A stretch of 10,908 bases of DNA from Pyrobaculum sp. (GTDB lineage: Archaea; Thermoproteota; Thermoprotei; Thermoproteales; Thermoproteaceae). The DNA is taken from contig JAJHQT010000025.1 in the NCBI GenBank assembly GCA_020833205.1, forward strand, positions 1 to 10,908, written 5' to 3'. Position 1 is the first letter of the stretch. Every line of letters starts with the position of its first letter. This document shows positions 4,817-10,908 of this stretch, in pieces. The notes under the pieces are model-generated. The model was not told where the DNA came from. It saw nothing but the letters and a program-made list of their open reading frames with translations, and made no database searches. A program made the position numbers and the translations under genes.

Positions 4817-5967
4817 AGGCGTTTACTCTTCAAAAAACGGCCTTAACAGGCAACTACGCAGTTGCATATGCGGTAAAGATGGCAAAACCACACGTAATCG
4901 CCGCCTACCCCATTACTCCGCAGACATCTATCGTAGAGAAGTTGGCAGAGTTTGTAGAAAAGGGTGAGTTAAACGCACGTTTTGTCAATGTGGAATCCGA
5001 GTTTTCAGCCATGTCTGTAGTGTACGGCGCCGCCATGGCGGGAGCCAGAGTCTTCACAGCCACCTCCTCCCATGGACTCCTATACATGTACGAGGCAACT
5101 TGGTGGGCCGCCCTCAGCAGGGCGCCGGTGGTGATGGCGGTGGTGACGCGCACCATAGGTCCGCCCTGGAATATACATGTGGAACACAACGACATTCTTA
5201 CGTTGAGAGACGCCGGCTGGATCATAGCAATGGCTGAGACGGTGCAAGAAGCCTTTGACTTGACGCTACAAGCCTTTAGGATTGCCGAATCCGCCGCCCT
5301 CCCCATGGCAGTCGGCTTAGACGGGTTTATACTCAGCCACTCCACAGAGCCTGTGGAGATACCGCCGCAGGAAGTAGTTGATAAATTCCTGCCTCCACGT
5401 AGACCCGACGTGCCTATGCTACTCCGTCCTGGAGAGCCGGTTGCATTTGGCAACTTGCCATCTGACAATAAAACACATGCAAAACATAAAATAACTACGG
5501 TCTTTGAGGCTCAACAAGAAGCTAAAAAAATAATAATTAAAGCTGATGAGGAATATGGGAAGCTTGTGGGTAGACGCTATGGAGGACTCGTAGAGTGGTA
5601 CAGAGCAGACGACGCTAAACATGTGGTGGTGTGCACAGGCGCTTGGTGTAGCGACGCTAAACACGCCGTAGACTCTTTAAGAGCCCGCGGAGTATCTGTA
5701 GGCCTTATGAGGATGCGATTCATAAGGCCGTTTCCAAGGGAGGAAATTACTAAATTAGATCAATACAGCACGGTGGTAGTCTACGATAGAGACATCACGC
5801 CGCTCTGCGGCGTCTTAGGCCTTGAGGTGAACGCCGCTTTATCCCACGCCAGAGTTGTGAACATTGTTGCAGGCATAGCTGGCGTAGATTTCGACAGTCG
5901 TCGCTTCTACGAAACTATACAAAACGCCATAGAGGGGAGATATAAGGAGCTGGAGTTTGTGGTATGA
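4813..5967 (+). CDS. porA: 2-oxoacid (pyruvate):ferredoxin oxidoreductase, alpha subunit
   Basis: The 384-residue alpha subunit has AAYPITPQTSIVEKLAEF (30-47), NVESEFSAMSVVYGAAMAGA (59-78) and TATSSHGLLYMYE (82-94), the marks of the thiamine-dependent oxidoreductase pyrimidine-binding domain. The conserved glutamate is probably in VESEF (Glu61 or Glu63). GPPWNIHVEHNDILTLRDAG (116-135) is the substrate-facing region, and the C-terminal domain II has RMRFIRPFP (300-308). Length suits four-subunit pyruvate or 2-oxoisovalerate enzymes. The exact substrate cannot be told by eye, and these archaea usually carry several paralogues. It overlaps porD and porB by four bases each (ATGA). Bases 5461-5560, coding for a lysine-rich linker near residues 217-250, are noticeably AT-rich compared with the rest. 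Confidence 0.93.
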   Translation: MKAFTLQKTALTGNYAVAYAVKMAKPHVIAAYPITPQTSIVEKLAEFVEKGELNARFVNVESEFSAMSVVYGAAMAGARVFTATSSHGLLYMYEATWWAALSRAPVVMAVVTRTIGPPWNIHVEHNDILTLRDAGWIIAMAETVQEAFDLTLQAFRIAESAALPMAVGLDGFILSHSTEPVEIPPQEVVDKFLPPRRPDVPMLLRPGEPVAFGNLPSDNKTHAKHKITTVFEAQQEAKKIIIKADEEYGKLVGRRYGGLVEWYRADDAKHVVVCTGAWCSDAKHAVDSLRARGVSVGLMRMRFIRPFPREEITKLDQYSTVVVYDRDITPLCGVLGLEVNAALSHARVVNIVAGIAGVDFDSRRFYETIQNAIEGRYKELEFVV

Positions 5968-6872
5968 GCTTCCGCCTAGATCAACTACCGAAGAAAAAAT
6001 ACGTCGTTCCTGGAAACGCCGCATGTGCAGGTTGCGGCATGATGATCGGGTTAAAGATACTCGGCATAGCGCTCGGCGAAGAGGCCGTATTGTCGATACC
6101 AGCTAGTTGCGCCTCAGTTGTACAAGGCTTGGCCCCCAAGTCTGGAGTCGCCATGCCGATTTTAAACGTGCCCTTCGCCTCGGCGGCTGCCGTTGCCACG
6201 GGCATAGCAGAGGCCTATAAAACGCTCGGCGTAAGAGGTCACGCAGTTGTGTGGGCAGGCGACGGCGGCACTGCAGATATAGGCTTTGCAACTCTTAGCG
6301 GCGCCGCTGAGAGAAATAGCAACATCCTCTACGTGATGTACGACAACGAGGCGTATATGAACACCGGCATACAACGCAGTAGCTCTACGCCACGTGCGGC
6401 TTGGACCACCACCACGCCTGTAGGCAAACGTGAAAGAAAGAAGGACGTAGCTCTCTTAATGGTTATGCACGGCGTTCCCTACGTCGCCACTGCCAACATA
6501 GCCTATCCACAAGACTTCTACAGAAAGCTGAAAAGGGCGGCTGAGATAGAGGGGTTTAAGTTTATTCATCTTCATGCCCCGTGTCCACCTGGCTGGAGAT
6601 ACGACCCTGCAAAAACCGTAGAAGTTGCAAGACTTGCAGTGGAGACCGGGGTGTGGATACTTTGGGAGTACGACCACGGCCAGCTTAAGCTAAATCCACC
6701 GAGTACAATATATGCAGATAAGTCAAAGAGAAAGCCGTTGAAGGAATATCTAAAGCTACAGGGAAGATTTGCCCATCTGACGGATGAAGACGTAAAGATG
6801 TTAGAGGAGGAAATAGAAGACAAGTGGCAGACCATTCTGGCACTGGCTAAGGCACTTCCGCAACGTCCGTAG
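5964..6872 (+). CDS. porB: 2-oxoacid (pyruvate):ferredoxin oxidoreductase, beta subunit
   Basis: The 302-residue beta subunit binds thiamine diphosphate through GDGGTADIG (99-107) and, about 20 residues on, YDNEAYMNTGIQRS (126-139, Asn128); together these form the TPP/Mg motif. Four cysteines expected to bind the proximal [4Fe-4S] cluster are present: Cys21 and Cys24 in CAGCGM, Cys49 in PASCASV and Cys207 in HAPCPPGW. It therefore makes the active site with PorA and starts the electron path to PorD. Length is normal for the family. The ATG overlaps the porA stop (ATGA). It is the last gene of the operon, 68 bases ahead of the thermosome gene, and no strong T-run follows the stop apart from the thermosome promoter itself, so some read-through is possible. 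Confidence 0.94.
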   Translation: MSFRLDQLPKKKYVVPGNAACAGCGMMIGLKILGIALGEEAVLSIPASCASVVQGLAPKSGVAMPILNVPFASAAAVATGIAEAYKTLGVRGHAVVWAGDGGTADIGFATLSGAAERNSNILYVMYDNEAYMNTGIQRSSSTPRAAWTTTTPVGKRERKKDVALLMVMHGVPYVATANIAYPQDFYRKLKRAAEIEGFKFIHLHAPCPPGWRYDPAKTVEVARLAVETGVWILWEYDHGQLKLNPPSTIYADKSKRKPLKEYLKLQGRFAHLTDEDVKMLEEEIEDKWQTILALAKALPQRP

Positions 6873-6910
6873 GAGGTGGGTAGTTCTGCTCAGCGACGTG
6901 TCTTGCGAAA

Positions 6911-6922
6911 AGTTTTTATATA
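6911..6922 (+). promoter_or_regulatory. TATA box of the thermosome gene
   Basis: AGTTTTTATATA is centred about 24 bases before the ATG at 6941, preceded by GCGAAA as a BRE-like purine stretch. This is a strong-looking archaeal core promoter with leaderless spacing, fitting a highly expressed chaperonin. I see no clear inverted repeat that would mark a heat-shock operator. Confidence 0.65.
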
Positions 6923-6940
6923 CGTAATTTATGTCAAGCC

Positions 6941-8602
6941 ATGGCACAGCAAGCGGCACCTCGGACAGGTGTTCCAGTAATGATACTAAAAGAGGGGAGC
7001 CAAAGAACAACCGGTGTCGATGCACGTCGTTCTAACATCCAGGCGGCTAAGGTAATTGCTGAGATCTTGGCGACTTCGCTGGGGCCACGTGGTATGGACA
7101 AAATGCTTATCGACGCCTTCGGCGACGTTACCATCACCGGCGACGGCGCCACCATTCTAAAAGAGATGGAGGTGCAGCACCCAGCTGCGAAGTTGTTAAT
7201 AGAGGTGGCTAAGGCCCAAGATGCCGAGGTTGGCGACGGCACCACTACCGTAGTTGTGCTCGCCGGCAAGCTCCTGGAGCTCGGCGAGGAGCTACTAGAG
7301 GAGGGTATACACCCCACCATAGTGATAGAGGGCTACAAGAAGGCGGCTGACTACGCCCTCAAAGTCGCCGAGGAGATCGCAAAGCCTATCGACTTGACAA
7401 AAGAACAACTACTAAAGGTAGTCTCCAGCGCCCTCTCCTCTAAGGTCGTTGCCGAGACGAGAGAATACTTGGCCAATCTAGTTGTGGAGGCCGCTCTACA
7501 AGCCGTCGAGATGAGAGATGGGAAGCCGTATCTAGACCTAGACTGGATCAAGATTGAGAAGAAGAAAGGCAAGTCTATCTACGAGACTCAGCTAGTCAGA
7601 GGCATAGTGCTCGACAAAGAGGTTGTACACCCCGGCATGCCCAAGCGCGTAAGCAACGCCAAGATCGCCATTCTCGACGCGCCGCTTGAGATAGAGAAGC
7701 CCGAGTGGACAACCAAGATATCTGTAACCAGCCCAGACCAGATCAAGGCCTTCCTCGACCAGGAGGCGCAGATCCTTAAGTCCTACGTAGACCACCTGGC
7801 CTCCATAGGCGCCAACGTGGTAATTACGCAGAAGGGCATTGACGAAGTTGCGCAGCACTTCCTAGCGAAGAGGGGCATCATGGCTGTGAGGCGTGTCAAG
7901 CGTAGCGACATCGAGAAGCTCGCCAGGGCCACCGGAGCCAAGATAATCACGTCGATTAAAGACGCAAGGCCTGAAGACCTCGGCACCGCCGGCTTGGTGG
8001 AGGAGCGTAAAGTCGGCGAGGAGAAGATGGTGTTTGTAGAGGATATTCCGAACCCGAGAGCTGTGACTATATTAGTGCGGGGCGGTAGCGACAGGATCTT
8101 GGACGAGGTGGAGAGATCTCTGCAGGATGCGTTGCACGTATCCCGCGACCTCTTCAGAGAGCCGAAGGTAGTGCCCGGCGGCGGCGCCTTCGAGATCGAG
8201 GTGGCTAGGAGGGTGAGGGAATACGCCAGGAAGTTGTCCGGCAAAGAGCAATTAGCCGCGTTGAAGTTTGCCGACGCTCTTGAGTACGTCCCCACGATAC
8301 TTGCCCTCACCGCCGGCCTAGACCCGGTGGACGCCATCGCCGAGCTCAGACGGAGGCACGACAATGGCGAGTTGTCAGCGGGTGTCGACGTACATGGAGG
8401 CAAGATCGTCGACATGGCAACCCTCAGCGTCTGGGACCCGCTCCTCGTCAAGAAGCAAGTAATTAAGTCCGCCGTTGAGGCAGCCATAATGATCCTGCGC
8501 ATCGACGACATAATCGCCGCCGGCGCCCCCAAGAAGGAGGAGAAGAAGGGTAAGAAGGGCGGCGAGGAGGGCGAGGAGAAGAGCGAGACTAAATTCGACT
8601 AA
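6941..8602 (+). CDS. ths: Thermosome subunit (group II chaperonin)
   Basis: The 553-residue protein is a complete group II chaperonin subunit, which forms a stacked double ring that folds proteins in the cytoplasm with a built-in lid and no GroES. Equatorial and ATP motifs are [11 protein letters not shown] (46-56), [13 protein letters not shown] (61-73) and [12 protein letters not shown] (98-109, with the catalytic-type Asp99). LQDALHV (394-400) and VPGGGAFE (411-418) are in the second half. The apical domain lies roughly at 210-370. The C-terminus is a charged Lys/Glu/Gly tail (530-553) without the GGM repeats seen in some thermosomes. Whether it is alpha or beta cannot be told here, as the partner subunit is elsewhere. 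It has its own promoter and a T-run just after the stop, so it is probably a single-gene transcript, expected to be heat induced. Confidence 0.97.
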   Translation: MAQQAAPRTGVPVMILKEGSQRTTGVDARRSNIQAAKVIAEILATSLGPRGMDKMLIDAFGDVTITGDGATILKEMEVQHPAAKLLIEVAKAQDAEVGDGTTTVVVLAGKLLELGEELLEEGIHPTIVIEGYKKAADYALKVAEEIAKPIDLTKEQLLKVVSSALSSKVVAETREYLANLVVEAALQAVEMRDGKPYLDLDWIKIEKKKGKSIYETQLVRGIVLDKEVVHPGMPKRVSNAKIAILDAPLEIEKPEWTTKISVTSPDQIKAFLDQEAQILKSYVDHLASIGANVVITQKGIDEVAQHFLAKRGIMAVRRVKRSDIEKLARATGAKIITSIKDARPEDLGTAGLVEERKVGEEKMVFVEDIPNPRAVTILVRGGSDRILDEVERSLQDALHVSRDLFREPKVVPGGGAFEIEVARRVREYARKLSGKEQLAALKFADALEYVPTILALTAGLDPVDAIAELRRRHDNGELSAGVDVHGGKIVDMATLSVWDPLLVKKQVIKSAVEAAIMILRIDDIIAAGAPKKEEKKGKKGGEEGEEKSETKFD

Positions 8603-8610
8603 CTTTTTCC
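8603..8610 (+). terminator. T-run after the thermosome gene
   Basis: CTTTTTCC begins directly after the TAA stop, and further pyrimidine-rich sequence follows to about 8629. Archaeal termination usually needs only a short U-run, so this probably ends the thermosome transcript before the rpoK promoter. Only five Ts are in a row, so it may be weak. Confidence 0.45.
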
Positions 8611-8636
8611 CTATCTTATCATTATTCCCAATAAAT

Positions 8637-8644
8637 GTTATATA
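8637..8644 (+). promoter_or_regulatory. TATA box of rpoK
   Basis: GTTATATA is centred about 26 bases before the GTG at 8667, the expected spacing for a leaderless archaeal mRNA. It supports the GTG as the start and shows that rpoK can be expressed independently of the thermosome gene. Confidence 0.65.
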
Positions 8645-8666
8645 CACCTCTTATCTTCCTCTTGTC

Positions 8667-8996
8667 GTGGAGGCGTTATCCACAGCGGAGATTTTAGAAC
8701 GCGTAAATAGGTTAGTTGAGCTTTTAGATAAGGCGTTGATAAAGAAAGAACTTTACCCGCCGCGTCTCACAAAATACGAGGTTGCCCGCATAGTAGGTGC
8801 CCGAGCTATGCAACTGGCGATGGGGGCGGAGCCGCTCGTAGATATCCACGAAATAGGCACCACAGACCCCGTGTTGATAGCCATGGAGGAGCTTAGACGC
8901 GGGTTGCTCGACTTCATAATCGTTAGAGAGCTTCCAGATGGAAGAACTGTAAGAATTAGACTCAAGGAGCTTCTTGAGGTGGAGAAGTCTCTTTAA
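8667..8996 (+). CDS. rpoK: DNA-directed RNA polymerase subunit K (Rpo6)
   Basis: The 109-residue product is the archaeal homologue of eukaryotic RPB6 and bacterial omega, a small subunit that clamps the largest polymerase subunit and helps assembly. The core has LTKYEVARIVGARAMQLAMG (34-53) followed by AEPLVDI and TDPVLIAMEELRRGLLDF (65-82), ending with the basic RELPDGRTVRIR strand. About 30 residues precede the core, and they look helical and charged; the equivalent N-terminal region is acidic and disordered in many relatives. The start is a GTG supported by a TATA box 26 bases upstream. The last 35 bases overlap the end of a convergent small gene. A T-run at 9054-9060 is the likely terminator. 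Confidence 0.94.
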   Translation: MEALSTAEILERVNRLVELLDKALIKKELYPPRLTKYEVARIVGARAMQLAMGAEPLVDIHEIGTTDPVLIAMEELRRGLLDFIIVRELPDGRTVRIRLKELLEVEKSL

Positions 8997-9156
8997 CTGG
9001 CTTTATAACGACTACGTCGCCAAAGAAGAAAAACTCGTGCCCACCCTTGACGATTTTTTTCTCTGGCGTACCCCCTACCTCTACGTCTTCGATTAGATAA
9101 TATATGGTGTATTTCTTCGTCTTGAAGACTTTGTATTTTCCCCGGAGAGGTTCCAT
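8962..9156 (-). CDS. Small protein of unknown function (64 aa), convergent with rpoK
   Basis: I do not recognise this 64-residue protein. Its make-up suggests a small all-beta domain: alternating hydrophobic strands such as KYKVFKTKKYTIYYLI (7-22) and a strand pair around HEFFFFGDVVVIKPV (40-54), with a loose Pro/Glu/Ser tail. It has many lysines, no cysteine, no membrane segment and no signal peptide. The ATG at 9156 has a TATA-like CTTAAAGA about 22 bases upstream on the minus strand, but it could also be read through from livF, which ends 27 bases before it. Its last 35 bases are antisense to the end of rpoK. The regular strand pattern argues for a real gene more than a shadow frame, although a short frame can arise by chance. 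Confidence 0.5.
   Translation of the reverse strand: MEPLRGKYKVFKTKKYTIYYLIEDVEVGGTPEKKIVKGGHEFFFFGDVVVIKPVKETSPPQEAP
9054..9060 (+). terminator. Likely rpoK terminator (T7 run)
   Basis: Seven Ts in a row lie 58 bases after the rpoK stop on the plus strand. Archaeal polymerase ends transcription at such U-runs without needing a hairpin. The run falls inside the convergent 64-residue gene, where it encodes consecutive lysines, so rpoK mRNA would carry about 60 bases antisense to that gene. Confidence 0.4.
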
Positions 9157-9183
9157 AGACGTTTCTCTACCTCATCTTTAAGT

Positions 9184-9912
9184 TCAATGGCCAAGGAACA
9201 ATTCAGCAAGTCTCTCTTCGTCTAGGGCTTTGGCGCTTCCGCTGTACTTAATTCTGCCAGTGACTAAGACGTATGCTCTGTCTCCTATTTCCAGGGCTTT
9301 TCTAGCGTTTTGCTCAACTAAAAGTATTGAAATCCCCAGTTTGTCTCTTATATCGCGTATAGTTGCAAAAAAGTCGCTCACCAACTTGGGGGCGAGGCCC
9401 GCGGTAGGCTCGTCGAGTAGCAGAAGTTTGGGGCTCTTCATAAGGCCTATACCGATAGCTAACATTTGTCTCTCGCCGCCAGACAGAAACTTGGCCTTTC
9501 TATCTCTGAGCTCTCTTAGCTTGGGGAATATGCCGTACACGTTTTCAATTCTTCTGGGCACCTCTTCCCTGGGTATGCCGGCGGAGGCCGCCACTAGGTT
9601 CTCGTAAACAGTGAGCTCCCCGAAGATGTTGGGGGTGCCGAAATTATTAGGAGACTGCATGACATAAGCCACACCGAGCTTCATAACTTCGTGAGGCGGC
9701 TTGCCTGTGATTTCGCGGCCCATTAAAACCACTCTGCCAGAGTACACATCAGCCATCCCCACCACGCTGTTCAACAAGGTAGACTTCCCAGCGCCGTTTG
9801 GACCCAACAGAACAACTATCTCTCCAGCATTGACTACGAGATCTACGCCAAAGAGCACGTGGAATCTTCCATAACCTGCCTCAAGTCTCTCAATTCTTAA
9901 AACCTCCGCCAT
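9184..9912 (-). CDS. livF: ABC transporter ATPase, branched-chain amino acid type (LivF)
   Basis: The 242-residue ATPase has Walker A GPNGAGKST (37-45), a Q-loop glutamine (Gln86), the signature LSGGERQ (143-149), Walker B LLLLDEPT (163-170) and a D-loop AGLAP. The switch position after LLVE is Gln (Gln201 in LLVEQNARKAL), as is typical of LivF rather than LivG. It powers uptake of branched-chain amino acids or related compounds with two Liv permeases and a binding protein, at the cytoplasmic face of the membrane. The ATG at 9912 is chosen because MAEVLRIERLEAGYG is the normal family start and a TATA-like element lies about 23 bases upstream. The frame stays open to 10104, but that extension has no family likeness. 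It diverges from the binding-protein gene. LivG and permease genes are not in the window. Confidence 0.9.
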   Translation of the reverse strand: MAEVLRIERLEAGYGRFHVLFGVDLVVNAGEIVVLLGPNGAGKSTLLNSVVGMADVYSGRVVLMGREITGKPPHEVMKLGVAYVMQSPNNFGTPNIFGELTVYENLVAASAGIPREEVPRRIENVYGIFPKLRELRDRKAKFLSGGERQMLAIGIGLMKSPKLLLLDEPTAGLAPKLVSDFFATIRDIRDKLGISILLVEQNARKALEIGDRAYVLVTGRIKYSGSAKALDEERLAELFLGH

Positions 9913-9930
9913 GTGGCGCAGAACACATCT

Positions 9931-9962
9931 CTTAATAAGCCTTAGTGGGGATAAAGTTATAA
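9931..9962. promoter_or_regulatory. Divergent promoters of livF and the binding-protein gene
   Basis: Two TATA-like boxes lie in this 70-base gap. The minus-strand GCTTATTAAG at 9931-9940 is centred about 23 bases before the livF ATG. The plus-strand AGTTATAA at 9955-9962 is centred about 24 bases before the ATG at 9983. The starts implied are leaderless. The close spacing suggests co-regulation of the two transport genes, though no clear operator repeat is visible. Confidence 0.5.
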
Positions 9963-9982
9963 ACGTGAAATATCTACTTCGT

Positions 9983-10908
9983 ATGGCTTCAAAAACTCTA
10001 TTAATAGTAATAGTTATATTGTTAGCTTTAGTTGGTGGACTTCTATTAATAACAAGTCCAACTCCTCCGGCGACATCTACTACAGCGCAACAGGCCCCCA
10101 CCACTACAACACCGACGCAGACGACACAACAGAAGGTGTTTAAACTAGGCGCTCTACTTCCGCTTACCGGCGGCTTCAGTAGCTACGCCAAGTTGGCTCA
10201 GTGTGCCGCAAATCTCGCAATAGACGACCTTAACGCCGAGTATGCCAACAAGGGCTATAAGTTTGAGCTGTACGTCGAAGATACACAACTCGACCCAAAC
10301 GTGGCTCTTCAGAAGCTACAGACGCTATACGCAAAGGGTGTAAGGGCTGTACACGCCGGCTTGACGAGCAAAGAGGCCTCCGGCGAAAAGCCCTTCGCAG
10401 ACCAGAATAAGATAATTCTCTTCAGCGCCTGGTCCACCTCCTCTCTTCTGGCGATACCCAACGATTGGCTCTACAGGATAGTAGGTAGCGACGCTAAGCA
10501 GATAAAAGCCATCGGCGCCATACTCAAGGAAATGGGCGTTAAAAACGTAGCCCTGATATACAGAAAAGACCCCTATGGAGAGGGCATCTACCTAGAGCTT
10601 CAGAAGGAGGCCGCAAAACGCGGCTTTAAACTGGTGTCTGTGGCGTCGTACGACCCCGACCCCAAGGCTTTTCCGCAGGCCGCCCCGGAGGCCGTGAGAA
10701 AAGTCTCGACTGAAGTTAAAGACTTCGTTGGGCCAGACTTCGCAGTGGTGATAGTCTCCTTCGAAGACGACGGCTCAGTCGTATTGAAGACGATAGGCCA
10801 AGACCCAGTCCTCTCAAAGGCAAGGTTGATAGGCACAGAGGGCATGGCGTTCTCCCCCATCTTAATACAGGAGGGAGGAGATGTAATGGCTAAGGGCAGG
10901 ATGGTAGG
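9983..10908 (+). CDS. ABC transporter substrate-binding protein, branched-chain amino acid type (LivK-like); 3' end outside the window
   Basis: About 308 residues are visible and the frame is open to the right edge. The N-terminus is a hydrophobic segment (about residues 4-25, LLIVIVILLALVGGLLL). A stalk follows that is very rich in Thr, Pro and Gln (about 26-50), then a type I periplasmic-binding fold starting KLGALLPLTGGFSSYAK. YRKDPYGEGIY and a region around VSVASYDPDP fit the same Leu/Ile/Val-binding family. There is no lipobox cysteine, so the protein is probably held in the membrane by the uncleaved or type-IV-pilin-like segment, with the stalk, likely glycosylated, carrying it outside. 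A GTG at 9965 in the same frame would add six residues; the ATG is preferred for its TATA spacing. It diverges from livF, its likely partner. The ligand cannot be told. Confidence 0.88.
   Translation, partial: MASKTLLIVIVILLALVGGLLLITSPTPPATSTTAQQAPTTTTPTQTTQQKVFKLGALLPLTGGFSSYAKLAQCAANLAIDDLNAEYANKGYKFELYVEDTQLDPNVALQKLQTLYAKGVRAVHAGLTSKEASGEKPFADQNKIILFSAWSTSSLLAIPNDWLYRIVGSDAKQIKAIGAILKEMGVKNVALIYRKDPYGEGIYLELQKEAAKRGFKLVSVASYDPDPKAFPQAAPEAVRKVSTEVKDFVGPDFAVVIVSFEDDGSVVLKTIGQDPVLSKARLIGTEGMAFSPILIQEGGDVMAKGRMV

Noticed and set aside
4905..5468. 187-residue minus-strand frame inside porA
   Set aside because: Shadow frame opposite a clearly conserved gene, low-complexity composition and no motif.
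7783..8532. 249-residue minus-strand frame inside the thermosome gene
   Set aside because: Ser/Thr/Ala/Leu-rich with no recognisable domain; a shadow of the strongly biased thermosome coding strand.
9965..9982. GTG at 9965 as the start of the binding protein
   Set aside because: It is in frame, but the TATA-like box at 9955-9962 lies almost on it, whereas its spacing to the ATG at 9983 is right. Not fully excluded.
9913..10104. Extension of the livF frame to 10104 (306 residues)
   Set aside because: The LivF domain starts at 9912 with a fitting promoter. The extra residues overlap the binding-protein gene on the other strand and look like antisense of its signal and stalk.
1..10908. tRNA, rRNA, CRISPR, insertion sequence, phage or toxin-antitoxin genes
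   Set aside because: Looked for by eye on both strands and not seen. Genes are densely packed with short spacers, and no long direct or inverted repeat stands out.

Overview
The window comes from a hyperthermophilic crenarchaeon, most likely Pyrobaculum or a close relative in the Thermoproteales. The grounds are an archaeal pelota gene, a group II chaperonin (thermosome), archaeal RNA polymerase subunit K, a four-subunit 2-oxoacid:ferredoxin oxidoreductase, a GTP-dependent dephospho-CoA kinase, frequent GTG starts, and TATA-like boxes 22-27 bases ahead of start codons, which is the pattern of leaderless archaeal transcripts. Species cannot be fixed from the sequence alone.

Layout, left to right. 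The 5' part of pelA runs off the left edge on the minus strand (1-358). A symmetric TATA box separates it from a small unknown plus-strand gene (414-656). A tight minus-strand operon follows, read from 2481 down to 646: an RNase Z-like metallo-beta-lactamase-fold hydrolase, a GTP-dependent dephospho-CoA kinase (DUF359 family) and a membrane-anchored DsbA-like thiol oxidoreductase. It diverges from a UDP-sugar dehydrogenase of the UDP-ManNAc/UDP-glucose type (2526-3875), with one AT-rich promoter core in the 44 bases between them.

The centre holds the four subunits of a pyruvate/2-oxoacid:ferredoxin oxidoreductase. They are split: gamma (porG, 3858-4406) is on the minus strand and diverges from porD-porA-porB (4547-6872), whose genes are chained by ATGA overlaps. 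Next come a thermosome subunit (6941-8602), rpoK (8667-8996), and a small unknown antisense-overlapping gene (8962-9156, minus). The right end is a branched-chain-amino-acid-type ABC uptake system: the ATPase LivF (9184-9912, minus) diverges from a membrane-anchored substrate-binding protein that runs off the right edge (9983-10908).

This is a compact, mostly housekeeping region. I see no tRNA, rRNA, CRISPR array, insertion sequence or phage gene, and no stretch longer than 140 bases without a gene. The points most worth a second look are a possible C/D-box guide RNA laid over the 5' end of the small gene next to pelA, the divergent control region of the split por locus, two unknown small proteins, and repeated use of one symmetric AT-rich core between divergent leaderless genes. 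I found no convincing evidence of a wholly new multigene system.
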